Shown here one piece after another: positions 1 through 11,210 of a DNA stretch of 64,000 nt (the stretch's first letter is position 1; every line of letters begins with the position of its first letter). The stretch lies in the NCBI GenBank assembly GCA_014904845.1, contig MU119413.1:33738-97737 (forward strand). The letters are read 5' to 3'. Position numbers and translations under genes: made by a program. The notes below the pieces were generated by a model, which ran no database searches, had not been told where the DNA came from, and saw only the letters and a program-made list of their open reading frames with translations. Source of the DNA: Acephala macrosclerotiorum. Taxonomy: Eukaryota > Ascomycota > Leotiomycetes > Helotiales > Mollisiaceae.

Positions 1-871
1 TACTAGCTCATCGTACTGGTAAGACTACTCATACTGGATTTCAAGATTCTCAAGTCTATTGCTGACACTTCTTGGTAGTTCTGATGTTGCTTTGGGTGTT
101 CTCTGGGTCATCAACGACTGCACTCGTACAGATCAGTCAGTTGCAGGTATGTCCCCGTCCGTTTCCTCTCAAGTCACAAGAATAACGCAACATGAGGGTT
201 CGCCGCTGCGAATGGGAACGGCAATCTCATTATTGGTGCTGTCAACATCGACTATTAGGCTATAAGCCAGCAAGAATTGGAGAGGTTATGGCGTGGAGTT
301 GAATTTAAAAAGGAGGCTGTTAGCACTGTTGTGACGGAGACGTTGAAGAATGCATGTTACGAGCTGAGCCGGGTTGAAATGACCATGGGATTTCTTCTCA
401 TTGTGTTTCCCTCCTGTGACCACTTTAAAACCTTCAGATATGAATGACACTCGATTGCAATCCTGGCCCCGGCTCTAGTAATATATTGCGATAGCCCAGG
501 TGAACTCAAAAAGGCGAAAAGCCGTAACATGAAATATATATTAGTTTACACCGAGTTTGACTACTTGTAAAACGAGGTAATAGCAGTGTGTTATACTATG
601 GTAATAATGCTTGAATTTCTAAGTATTTCAAACTAAGTATTTTTTTTTTCTTTCAAACTGATATATATATTAAAAAAAATAATAAAGTATTTAATAGGCA
701 TAACACAGAAATAAATATCAGCTCTTATACCCACTACTGCCGCTTTAGCTAAGTCACGTAAAAGAATAGTAAATATTATTTGCTAAAAGTCCCAAAGCAT
801 TTTAAGACTTTTGACTGTCCAAAATCTTATATTTAATACAAGAACTACAAAAAATAGACAAATTCCTAAAT
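1..871. other. No supported gene; degraded sequence
   Basis: I find no gene that can be defended here. Short coding-like patches occur on the plus strand near 60-265, including a Gly/Asn-rich tail that ends at a TAG near 254, but they cannot be joined into an open frame. From about 520 to 870 the DNA becomes AT-rich with homopolymer runs, as in the transposon relics further on. It may be the 3' remnant of a gene that begins outside the window. Confidence 0.35.
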
Positions 872-1436
872 ATGACGAGTTTTCTAAGTGAATTAGGGTT
901 TCAAGAAACTCTTAAACATATTCACCAAGTAGCGCAAAATCAAGTCAATTCACCTTGCGCATATTACACTTACGCTTTTTTAACTTCCACATTCCCACAG
1001 GAACCATTCTACCTCCGCAGGCCGCCATCTGTCATTGAAACGTACCGAAAAATCTTCCGCAACAATCGAAGCTCTTCCAAACGTCAAAACCTTGCGCTTT
1101 GGAAATCGTATGTTATGTTGGTGAGGTTGATGAATGGCATTATTTCATCGTCTGGCCCCTTAAACTTGGGTTAAAGAGACCGTGCCTCGAATATTCAGAC
1201 GTCGTCGGTCCAGAAAGTGTATTGCCCTTCGCTACAGCACGACTTTATACTGTCTTCAAGTACTCTATCTAACACGGAAAGTCACAGTTGGGTGCGGTCT
1301 CCAGAACTTTCCTGTTTGGAGAGCGCATAAATTTCACAAATGTGGGGATTTTCTGGGACTTGCAAGCTGTGACACGGAAGAGATAGCGGAGAATTATATC
1401 ACGACAACTAGAAATATTGGAAGGTTGAAGATGTAA
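872..1436 (+). pseudogene. Coding-like relic, unknown protein
   Basis: An ATG at 872 opens a 100-codon frame. The better protein-like reading between about 1110 and 1400 lies in another frame and is broken by TAA and TAG codons. The residues there (motifs such as WHYFIVWPLKLGL and ATARLYTVFKY) look like real protein, but I do not recognise the family. It lies just upstream of the short hAT element in AT-enriched DNA, so the simplest reading is a decayed gene fragment. It could also be chance coding potential. Confidence 0.25.
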
Positions 1437-1594
1437 ATTGAAGTGGCTAGAGCAACCATTGTACTTTCAACTTTGCTTCTAGCTTAGGAGGGTTTAGATC
1501 TCTTTCGGGCTATGAATTTTGAAGGTTGTAGAATATATGAAGGCCACAAATACAGTCATTTACGGCGAAGAAGCGCTCGATTTCAGTAGGGGCT

Positions 1595-1602
1595 TTCTAT
1601 GC
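1595..1602. repeat. 8-bp target site duplication, left copy (hAT-1)
   Basis: TTCTATGC directly precedes the CAGCGT terminus and recurs perfectly at 2545-2552 directly after the other terminus. Eight base pairs is the usual duplication length of hAT transposons. Confidence 0.9.
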
Positions 1603-2544
1603 CAGCGTGATCAAAAAAAATCAAATTAATCAATTATAATCTAGATTAATTTGATTAAATTTGATTAAAATTTGATTAACAAAAATTTAAAAACATTTGA
1701 TTAGATTAATGATTATAATTAATTATAATTTAGATTAACTTTAATTAATCACGTGATTATATTGAAAAATAATGTTTTTTAAATACTTTTACAAATAATA
1801 AAGACTTGATATTTCAAACTAAATTACAATAGATAAAATACTAAATTTTTATAAAAAAAAAAAGTTTATTATTAAATAAATAAATCATTTTTCACTCTTT
1901 TTAAATTTTTTTTTTTAATATTATTATTATTTTCTTAAATAATTCTCCAACTTTTTAAACACATTATTAAGATAAAAAAAGATATTTCGAATAATTTAAA
2001 ACAAGTTTATAATAAAAAGTTTTTTCGTAATTTGAATAGTTGATTTATAAAAGAATTGATTGTATTGATTTTAAGAGAGAGAATCGAAGATATTTATTTA
2101 ATTATATAAAAATCTTTTTTATTCTAATAATATCTTTAGATTTTTATTAATTTATAATCATTTTTTGATTTTAAAGTATTAAAAATTAAAAAAATTAAAA
2201 TTTTATATAATTTATTTGATTTATAATAAAATAGCAAAGTATAAAAGATTCGAGAGAAAGAGTTGATTCGAAAGATCGGTATCTCGCTTATAGTTCGATT
2301 GTAGCGTGCGCGATACTAGTTCTGTTTTAGCTCCGTAACTTCCGATTGACCGAACCTTAATTCAGAGCCTCATTCGCCTCTTTGGACGAAAGTCGAATCT
2401 AGTCACGTGTTAATCATGTTAATTAATTATAATCTAGATTAACTTGATTAGATTAGATTAGAATTAGAGTAATACTATATTTCCTTTGATTAAATTTAGA
2501 TTAAGAGCAATTAATCTAATCTAATTTAATTATTTAATACGCTG
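1603..2544. mobile_element. Non-autonomous hAT-type element, RIP-degraded (942 bp)
   Basis: The element begins CAGCGTGATC and ends ATACGCTG, giving short imperfect inverted termini, and is flanked by the perfect 8-bp duplication TTCTATGC. Its ends are rich in GATTA/TAATC motifs. Its right part (about 2240-2544) aligns with 10905-11202 of the larger element downstream, sharing a GC-rich island with a GCGCGATACTA core. Its left part (about 1603-2000) resembles the left end of the same element. It is therefore an internally deleted derivative of that family. There is no coding capacity; most of the interior is A/T with remaining C mainly in TCG or ACG, as expected after RIP. Both the target duplication and the terminus point to the hAT superfamily. 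No transposase is present to confirm it. Confidence 0.88.
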
Positions 2545-2552
2545 TTCTATGC
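2545..2552. repeat. 8-bp target site duplication, right copy (hAT-1)
   Basis: TTCTATGC, identical to 1595-1602, directly after the right terminus of the short hAT element. Confidence 0.9.
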
Positions 2553-3435
2553 AAATGATGTCAGAGATTCAGGAAGCCATGTTTGAAATGGATGATGCAT
2601 TGTTCAATAAAGCAACATCATTATATTGTCCTACTCAGGATCTTAGCCTACCATTGCTATGTATCTCAACATACATCAATCGACTGCAACTTTATGTCCA
2701 AAATGGGTGCCTCTGAATATCCATGGATAGCCCCAATGAGTCTTATTTACGTATCACCAAGGACAGCCGTTCAACAACCCCTCCAGAGCAGCAGCTCACG
2801 CCAAAAAAAAAAAGCCAACCACCCCGTCCTCCCTCCAACCTAGTATTGTCCGCAGCCACTTCTCAGGAGCTTTCTCGATAAGCCCTGGCCTCCTGAGCCT
2901 TGGGATCCTGAATCGCCTTCTCCACAAGCTCCAGTCTCCCATGTAGAACAAACAGCCACTTGTAGCTCGTGGTCCCGATTTCTCTGAGCACCACCTTCAT
3001 AAACGAATGCGCCATTTCTAGATACTCATTTCCAATTGGAAAATCCTTAATCTGGTGGATCAGGTTCTCTATTCTAGCCAGTATATCGTCTCGTTTGCGC
3101 TGCTGCTTTCTGAATGCGACCGAGGTATAATTAGTTTGAGGACTTCTTCTGGACCTTCCCTACTCTCTTTGACTTCGAAGCTTTGGTAGATGTTCTTTTG
3201 GGCTCGGTTTCCACGCTCGCGTTAGCATTCCCGTAGCTCTGATAAACAGCCGTGAATCCGAGACGGCCATTCTTGCTCGTACGTACCTTCGCATTCACTA
3301 TTTCCTTCAATCTCCAGGGAAGGCGCAGAGGTCTGGGGCTCTGGGGTAGGAGATAAAGGTGGAGAAGGTGAGAATACGCGTGGTCGCGGCGACTGGAGCT
3401 CGGGAGTAATGAAAAAAGTTGGAGAGAGGGAGAAT

Positions 3436-3439
3436 GATC
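3436..3439. repeat. 4-bp target duplication GATC, left copy
   Basis: GATC directly precedes TGTAACCGCG and recurs at 6305-6308 directly after CGCGGTTACA. A 4-bp duplication fits Ginger-type integrases, but four bases alone are weak evidence. Confidence 0.75.
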
Positions 3440-3479
3440 TGTAACCGCGAGTTCATGGAATAGCAAAATCCATGGAATT

Positions 3480-3660
3480 TCATCCAATTCCATGGATTTT
3501 CACCTCATTCTATGGAATAGAGGGGTTTTAGTAGAATAAAAGTCCTTGAATTAGAATATAGATTTCCATGAAATTGGGTAGCAATTCCATGGAATTACTT
3601 GCTAATCTGGGTAATAAATCCATAGAATTACTCACTGATTCGTGGAATAATAGAGCATGT
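3480..3660. repeat. Subterminal palindrome cluster TTCCATGGAATT (left)
   Basis: About eight degenerate copies of the 12-bp palindrome lie within the first 220 bp of the Ginger-like element (for example near 3469, 3487, 3508, 3567, 3588, 3619 and 3641). A matching cluster is at 6215-6290. Repeated motifs near transposon ends are often transposase binding sites; that role is inferred here. Confidence 0.7.
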
Positions 3661-3819
3661 CAGTGACCAAAAAATGAAGATATATTAATTGTGGTTATAA
3701 GAGTAAAGTCTTTTAAAAAGTGAAACCTTCAAGTGAAATCAAAAGTGCAATCTTACTTTCAAATGAAGCTATTCTCAAATGTTTCCTCTATTCTAATCTC
3801 TTCTTTCACTTGCAACCCC

Positions 3820-5800
3820 TTACTTCTTGGCCTTTTTGGAGCTGGAGCGAGTGCTCAAAGCAGGTGGTGCCGTATCGTTCTTTCTCTTGCGAGTAGTTTT
3901 GGTCTTAGCTACAGCTATTGCAGCAGCCTTTTTTCCAGCTTTTGACTTTGCAGCTTGGCGTATGGCTTTAGCTGTGGCCTCTGTTCCCCGCTTGATTTTC
4001 AAAGCAGCTGTCTTTTCTCGGCCGGCTTTCTGTAGTGCAGATAGAGGACCACGGCCAAACTCCCGCTGAACGGCCTTGGGTAGAGTGATAGAGTGGGCTT
4101 TGGAGTGAGCGGAGATATCTGTGGGAATAAGAGCGTCCCAAGTCCCAGCCATTGGGCATACAGTAAACTGAGAGACTAGATGCATGCCTTTGATCAGCTT
4201 ATATTGCGAGTATAGTTTAGCAGCCTGTGTCATATTAGCTTGATATTACCAAGGGAAATGAGAAGACTCACAACACTTTTCATCTCAATGATTCTGACTG
4301 GAATAGTGAGCGCTTCCAAGGAGGTGCGCAATTGCTTGAGGAACTCAAAAAGCACTATGTCCTGCTCTGAAACCACAATTTGATCTCTTTCTCTCTTTCT
4401 CACCATTCGATCTGCAACCAATAAATAGTTGTTAGCCATACGCTTCTCTAAAGCTGTCATAAAGACATGATCATCATTAGTAGTCACTTTATCATTAGAG
4501 AAGTCTATAATGTCTGACTCAGTACGTTCAATAGATTCATCAGCTACTTCAGCACGCCTGTAGTGATCGACTCGGGCGAGAGTATCCCATTGTAGTGGAG
4601 GTCGGCCATAAAACACTTCATAAGGAGTCAACTTTCTAGGCAAGGCATCAGATGGAGAGGTATTGATGATCATAGTGATTTGCGGCAAGAACTCTACTCA
4701 CTTGCGAGTGCTTAACTCAGTCTGAATGGCTTTGAGGCGGCGCTTGAAGGTTCGGTTGGCAATTTCTACAGTTTCTTGGTTTTCTGGGTGGTAATCTCTG
4801 CCTCTGACAATAGGAATGCTCCACTTCTCACAGACACTCTTGAAGTCTCTAGGCTTAGTGCCTTTAAACTCAGTGCTATTGTCACAACGGCTAGGCATAA
4901 GTCAGTGAAAATCCTATAAAGTGAGAGGTAATTGCGGGGTAATTTATATGCGCTTGACTCGGCCATAAGTATTGAGCCAAGCTTCGAGAATGGTGCCAGT
5001 AGAGATGACTTCTTTATCTTCATGAGCTGAGGTTCAACAGAACTTGGCAAAGGGGTTCTTTAAGTGCATGATCCAGCTCATATTTCCATCAATCTCATTA
5101 GTGAAGTCCATGAGATCTACAATCAGCTCATCCATTATTCCCGTGGGAATAATGGGATAAACAGGGGGCTTCTTACTCTTAGGTGGAGCAGCTTGGTTGC
5201 AGATGTTGCATGCTTTGCGGACCCATTCCACATCAGCTTCAGTAATGCCATAGTAGCGCTGTTGGATCCTATGATTGGTCTTGTCTACACCTATAAATCA
5301 GTTAGTTTCAAGCTCTGCAATGAAAAGGAGAAGAATAGTAACTTGCCAGTATAGAGTAGATTAACATGAATACTTTGAATGATATTCAAAGCATCAGAGT
5401 CACATGCAGCATATTTGGAGTTGTAGACTACACTCTTAGAATCAATACCAGCTTTGCGATAGATTTGATTGTTTTGCAGCTCAAAATGGAGTAGAGTCCA
5501 GTTTCTAAGCTTGGCATCTGTTGCACGTTCCTTGGAGGTGTTGCCTCTGCATTCGTGATTAGAGTTTTGCAAGTAGAAGCGCATATTGAGTCTTTTGTTG
5601 AGGGAGAGAATGGCGCGGTTGGGCTTTTCATGAAGACGTTCAAACCATTTTCTCTCCACTTCAGGGCTCTATGGTTGAACTGGTGCTCTGGTGCTAGGGG
5701 CCACAAAGGGAGAAGAGGGCAGGAAAGCAGCTTCTGATAGTCTAGCATTGGGGTCACTAGCATCAAAAGACTGGTCCCCCGTGTGAGCATATGACACTGC
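3820..5800 (-). pseudogene. Ginger-like integrase/transposase, disrupted
   Basis: The frame runs on the minus strand with two clear introns. One is a GC-AG intron at about 5293-5345 (donor GCAAGT, branch CTAAC) and the other a 53-nt GTGAGT...CAG intron at about 4223-4275. Reading across stops gives an N-terminal helical region, an H2C2-like zinc region (VDKTNHRIQQRYYG...CNICN), a DDE core with first Asp in IVDLMDF, second Asp in CDNSTEF and Glu in TVEIAN, the conserved post-core INTSPSDALPRKLTPYEVF block, and a Lys/Arg-rich C-terminal tail (TTRKRKN, SSKKAKK) that could be nuclear-localising. In-frame stops lie at 5669-5671 (TAG), 5034-5036, 4902-4904 and 4698-4700 (TGA); the stop just before VEFLP falls where Trp is usual. 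A third intron near 4920-4965 is possible. The start codon is unresolved. All three catalytic acids persist, so this is a recently broken transposase gene. Confidence 0.8.
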
Positions 5801-6304
5801 ATAATGCCAAAATGAAAGGTAGAATAAGGAGTGAAATCCAGGTTTTGAAGTAAGAGTAGAAGAAAAGGTAAAGGTGAGTGCTGAGAAAGTATAGAGTAGA
5901 GAGAAACAATCATATAAAGTAGTCTTTATAGGAGTTAAACCTTCTAAGAGGAGCATATGCTCTAAAGTCTAGAACTCTACTGTTTTCTAGCCTCTCTATT
6001 TGAAGCCAAAAATCTGACATATTCTTTTAATCTTTGATCTCTTTATGAGAGATCAAAAGAATATATCATATGGAAAAGTGCAAATGAAATAAGAAGCAGC
6101 ATATATTGAAACAGACGAAAGAGAGGGAGTAATACGGGAGGGAGAGTGCAAAAGAGCGGTGGCGAGAAAGGGGAGGGGAGGGGCTGGGAAATTAAGATTA
6201 ATCTTAAACAAGAACTCATGGAATTTTATTCCACCAAAAGCACTCTATTCTATGGAATAAGGTAAATTCCATGGAATTGACAGTTCCACGAATTCGCGGT
6301 TACA

Positions 6305-6308
6305 GATC
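6305..6308. repeat. 4-bp target duplication GATC, right copy
   Basis: GATC directly after the right terminus, identical to 3436-3439. Confidence 0.75.
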
Positions 6309-6620
6309 GCTGTTTCGGTGGTATGGAGCGTCGTCAATTTCCATGATGTCTTCGTCCAGCTTGACTTTAAGATCGCCGTCTGCGCCTCGTCGCTCGACCC
6401 TGACATGTTCTGTTACATGTTCCACCTTTATTGCGACATTATCTGTCATTGTATTGCTGCTTTGTGCTGCTGTACATTCACTATATAATTCTTGCTTCAA
6501 CTAAAGCTACTTACCAGTATGGTAACAACGCTTGTAAACCCGCTCCAGGACAGAATCTTCGCTATGTTCAGGGTTTTCTGTGATGGAGCCTCCACCTGTT
6601 ATGCGCTCCAACTTTTCTGG

Positions 6621-7710
6621 TGAATTTTTAGCCAACACTCAATATTTTCCTGGAGAACAACTTGCCTCCTTTATCGCATAGTGGACAAATTAGTAATGCC
6701 CGAGGAACCCGTTGTAGTGGTATCATTCCTCTTGTGTGCATGAGGGAATCTAGCAATAGTGTTTTTGTTGTTGCTCGCATAACTCAAGAACAGAGCAGAA
6801 GAATTCAGAGCGGAGCTGGCTCTTAGCGCGTCCGCACCTGGTTGCGGAAGCAGGCCTTGGTGGATGCAAGCAAAGCCTGCTGTCCCTCTAATCCCCTAGC
6901 GAATCACTTTACGCCATAGACTGTTGGAAAAGTGAGATCTTATTGTTTGTTGTAGGGTTGCAAGATCTCGTAGCGCAAATCATGTTCCGAACATTTGATT
7001 CCTGCCTTTTTGCTCGCCTTCAAATGCGTGTCCCATTGCGCTTGTAAGCAAATATGGGCAATGAAAGAGCATCCAGCAGTATTCTCAAAGCATAAGCCAG
7101 TGCTCCAATGCCGTAATTCTGTCAAAAATAAGATGTGGAGGGTTTTGGAGACATTCCGTCTGATAGATAGTTAGACATTGAAGCCACTGGGCCCATGATG
7201 CTCATTGTTAATTGAAGCAGTCATTCAGAGAAAGTACCACATGGAAAAGACTATATTTAGTGATGGAAATCTCCCACTTCAACAAGACAATGAATTGATT
7301 AAGGCTACAATATCGGCAAGGTTTTTTTTTTTTGGCTACATGGTCCTTGCATGCCCGTGATCACGACCAAGCTTACTGTCAGTTGGTACGATGATACCAC
7401 TGGCGTTCATGCCCTAAGCACTAAATTTCATGCTTGGCCCAATAGCTCTATTTGAGGTTTGAGATACTCTAACGCTTGAGAGGCCGTTGCTAGCTGTATG
7501 GGAATGTCCGCGCGTGTTCAGAAGGAGAACCTTGTGAGGTCACAGATGTGTAGAACTTCGAACCTGGTGCCCTATGAAGCTAGACTGACTCCCTTGCGGT
7601 TTTGCTGAAGTTCACCTGAGGCCCAAAGAGAGGATACATGATCTTGGTAGAGTAACAGCCCGTTACGGTATGTACAATCTTTTCTATTTTGGCGACCATG
7701 AGCGAGATGT
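6621..7710. other. No supported gene between the Ginger-like and long hAT elements
   Basis: A 61-codon minus-strand frame at 6940-7125 has spaced Cys and His residues and could be a 5' exon of the interrupted gene, but no convincing splice path links it to the exon at 6515. A Cys-x2-Cys patch (ICPLCDKGG) is also readable near 6660-6690 on the minus strand. From about 7130 to 7710 I see nothing. Confidence 0.4.
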
Positions 7711-7718
7711 ACAATTAC
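7711..7718. repeat. 8-bp target site duplication, left copy (hAT-2)
   Basis: ACAATTAC directly precedes CAGCGTAATA and recurs perfectly at 11203-11210. Confidence 0.95.
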
Positions 7719-10700
7719 CAGCGTAATAAAAAAAAATCATAGTAATTGATTATATAATTGATTACTTTGATTTGATTAGATTAGATTATAATTATCCAAA
7801 ATCCCAAAAATCATGATTATAATTATGATTATAATCAATTATAATCAATTATAATTATAATTATTTACGTAACTCTATACAAAATTATTATATTTAAAAT
7901 CTTTTTAAAGATTTGCAAGATTTTATCTTTTGATATAAGTTATACTATATATAAATCTATATTTTGATAAAAAAAATTAATAAAAAAAAAGTTTATTCTA
8001 ATATAAAAAAATCATTTTTTTTTTTTTTTTTTTTTCAATTTTTTCTTTAATTTCTTTATTTTCTTCTTTAAAAACTCTTCAATTTTTTAAACAAATTATC
8101 TTTTCAAAAGTTTCTTTAGAAAACTTATTTCTAGTTTTATTAATAATTAAAACTTTTTGTGAAAAGAATTTCTCGAAAAAAATCGAGATTATCGGAATTT
8201 GAAAATATTTTCGAGTAATTTAAAATAATATAAAATATTTATTTTTATTATTTAATCAAAAAATAAAAAATTTCATTTATTTGTATATTAGTTTGAATTT
8301 TATAAGAAAATATAATAATAATAATAATATAAAAAATAATAATAAAATTTAATTTATCGTTCGAATTGTTTTTTTTTCTTTTAAATAAATATCTAGATCA
8401 TTATTCTCTTTATTTATATTCAAGTTTTAAGTTTTTTAAATAAGAAATAATTAATTAAAATAATCTCGTTTGTAATTATATTATAAATAAATAAAATAAC
8501 TTACGATTGATAATTCGAATAAAGTTTATTATAAACATTCGTCTTTTGATCTCTAGAAAAATCAATTGATTGTAATTCTATTCTACGAATACGAAAATCA
8601 AAAATTAAAATCAAATATATAAATTTATTTCACTTTTAAATATTTTCTTTATTTGGAACATATCTTCTCAATTTGATTATTTCTTTATTAATAGCATTCG
8701 TAAATACTTTATTCTATTAAAAAATTTAATAAACTTATTAATAAATAAAAAATTCGTAATTTTTTAAAGTAAAAATATCGAAAAAAATTAAACGAAATTA
8801 AACGAAATAATATATTTAAAAAAGAAAATTACTTACATTTAATTTTTTTTTAATTTTATCAAGTTTATTATAAATATTATAAACTATAGAAATTAAATAA
8901 TAAATTGTAAAGTATTTTTCGATTTATAATTTAATCGTAGTTTTAATAAATATTTTAAAAATCTTTAAATATTTTTTAAAATATTCGATTTCAATTTCGA
9001 ATAATATTAATTTATTATTCTTAAAAACTTTACTATCGAATAAACTAATAATTTCATTAATTACTTTTATAAAGTGTAAAAAGCTTTTCAATATTTTAAT
9101 TGTCAAAAATTATTGAGTTTTTTAATCTAAAATTAATTAATATTTTTTTTGAAAATATTTAAAATTAAAATTAAAATAATTATTTAATTGTAGAATCTTA
9201 GAATTTTCTATTTTTTGAGCATCGATTTGAGACAATAAAATTCTCATATTCTCTTAAGAATATTTCAAATTAATAATATTTTTTCGAACTTTTTTTCAAA
9301 TAAAAAAATCTAATAAAAATTATTAATAAATTTTTAAAAATTAATTATTAAATAAACTTACTAAAAATATCGATAATTCTACTTTCTAGTAAATTATTAT
9401 CGATTTGAAAACTATTATTATTATTAAAAGATTATAATCATTTTTAATAATAGTTTTTAAAATATTTTGAACAATAAAATTTAATATATAAATCGTATAA
9501 TAAATATTGCTATCAAATTTTATATTTTCATAATTATAATATAAATAGAATACATCAATTAATTCATCGTTTGAATTAATATTATCTCTTATAATACTAT
9601 TAAAAATTAAATCAAAATTATTAATTAAATAAAAAATAATATAATTTATTTTTAAATATAATATTCGATATTAAAATATTTTAAAGTTTTAATTAAAATA
9701 TTAAACATATAAATATTAGTATATTTATTTTTTAAATTTTTTATTACTAATAAATAAAATTTCAATTCGAAGTTTTTATTTATAAAATAAAATATTAAAA
9801 TTTAAATTATTAATTTATATTATAATTTTAAAATACGTATTTTAATTAATAATTATTTAAACGTTTAAAATTAAAAAAAAACTATTATTAGTTTTTTTTT
9901 GTTTTTCCATTTTTTTTATAATCAATTTTTTTTTGTTTGAAAATAAAAAATTTAATTGATTTTTAAACATTTAATAATATATTTTTAATATTTTATTATA
10001 ATATAATTTAATATTAAATAATTAAAAACGAAAAAAATTTATTTACTTATTGCAATAAATAATCAAATCTTTAAAAGAATTCGAAATTATAGAATTAAAA
10101 AATAAATTATTTGAAATAATAAAATTTATTAATAATTTATTAAAATATTCAATTTTAAATATTTTTTTAAAAGTATTTAAACGTTTATTAATTCTTTGTA
10201 TAATAAAACGATTTATAATACTCGTTTGAAATTAAAAAATTATTTAATAAAATATTAATATATTAATAATATTATAAACAATTATAATTAAATTATTTAT
10301 TATCAAAATTATCAATTAAAATTTTTAATATATAAACAAGTTTATAATTTTATCGATAATAAATAATGTAATTACTCGTGAAATAATAAATTCGTTGATT
10401 AATATATTTTTTACTAAAAATAATATTAATTTTTTGAAAATATTTATAAATAGAATTATTTACTTACAATTTTTATAAAAACATATAATAATGCAAATTC
10501 GTATATTGTTTAAATCGTTAAAATCTCTTTTAATAAAATCAAGAGTTCTTTCGAATAATTTATATTTAAACAAAAAAAATTGTTTTTTAAGAAATTCAAT
10601 ATTAAAATTAACTCGATTTTAAGTAAAATTAATTTTTTCTAAAATTGTAATAAATATTTCAAATAAAATAAAAAATATTTGTAGTATAAAATTTGTTCGT

Positions 10701-11202
10701 AAATTGAATAATTAATTTGTTATTAAATAAAATATATTAATAATACAAAATAAAATCGAGAATATTTATTTTAATATATAAATATTTTATTAATTCTAAA
10801 GAGTACTTTTATTTTCTATTGATTTAAAATCAATATTCAATTTCAAATTATTACAAATTAAAAACTTTATATTTTTAATTATTTTATTGAATTTATAATA
10901 AAGAAACAAAGATTCGAAGATTCGAAAAAAAAAACTGTACTAAAACCGGTATTTCGCTTATAGCGCGCGCGATACTATTTTCGGCTTAATAGTAAAGTAT
11001 ATAATTAGTCAAATCTTATTTTAGAGTCTCATTAATCACTTCGAACGATAATCGAGTTTAGTTACGTACTAATCATAGTAATCAATTATAATCATGATTA
11101 CTTTGATGTGATTAGATTAAAATATGATTATAAGTATATTTTTATGATTAGATTATAATTAGATCTCTATAATCTAATCTAATCTAATCATTTCTTACGC
11201 TG
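7719..11202. mobile_element. hAT-type element, full-length size, heavily RIP-degraded (3484 bp)
   Basis: The element starts CAGCGTAATAAA and ends TTTCTTACGCTG (inverted termini CAGCGTAA) and is flanked by the perfect 8-bp duplication ACAATTAC. Its ends carry tandem GATTA/TAATC motifs, as in the 942-bp relative upstream. The 3.5-kb length suits an autonomous hAT element, but no transposase frame survives: the longest open frame inside is a meaningless 60-codon stretch. The interior is almost wholly A/T, with C left mainly in TCG/ACG contexts. A less-mutated island near 10905-11060 holds a GCGCGCGCGATACTA core shared with the short element. The superfamily call rests on duplication length and termini only. 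Confidence 0.9.
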
Positions 11203-11210
11203 ACAATTAC
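11203..11210. repeat. 8-bp target site duplication, right copy (hAT-2)
   Basis: ACAATTAC, identical to 7711-7718. Confidence 0.95.

Larger units (their letters stand above)
3440..6304. mobile_element. Ginger-like DNA transposon (2865 bp)
   Basis: The termini are inverted repeats of about 41 bp that begin TGTAACCGCG and then carry degenerate copies of the palindrome TTCCATGGAATT. The element is flanked by GATC on both sides. It contains one gene on the minus strand with a retrovirus/Gypsy-type integrase (H2C2 zinc region plus DDE core) and no reverse transcriptase, protease or long terminal repeats. Ginger elements are cut-and-paste transposons with Gypsy-like integrases, TGT-starting termini and 4-bp duplications, and all of these match. 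The GC content is ordinary, unlike the neighbouring hAT relics, so this copy looks younger or less mutated. An alternative would be another integrase-type DNA transposon family; an LTR retroelement is excluded by the inverted termini. Confidence 0.85.
2863..6620 (-). pseudogene. Spliced host gene interrupted by Ginger-like element, product unknown
   Basis: Coding-like exons lie on both sides of the Ginger-like insertion. Upstream, an exon ending at 6515 (...VYKRCYHT) is joined by a clean 72-nt intron (6443-6514, GTAAGT...CAG) to an exon at 6305-6442 (DNVAIKVEHV...HRNSD). That exon stops at the element's GATC duplication and resumes in phase at 3435. The downstream part carries a Ser/Pro-rich stretch, a probable intron starting with GTACGT near 3290, and a charged helical C-terminal exon (about 2863-3160; motifs RKQQRKRDDILARIENL and FVLHGRLELVEKA) ending in TGA at 2863-2865. 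The 5' end is unresolved beyond about 6620, where a TGA precedes the open frame. No family is recognised. The joins 3' of the insertion are tentative because two frames look protein-like. Confidence 0.5.

Noticed and set aside
3440..6304. LTR retrotransposon (because the integrase is Gypsy-like)
   Set aside because: Ends are inverted, not direct, the duplication is 4 bp, and there is no reverse transcriptase, RNase H, protease or gag.
8924..9106. 60-codon open frame inside the long hAT element
   Set aside because: Only Ile/Lys/Phe/Asn-rich text from A/T sequence; not a protein.
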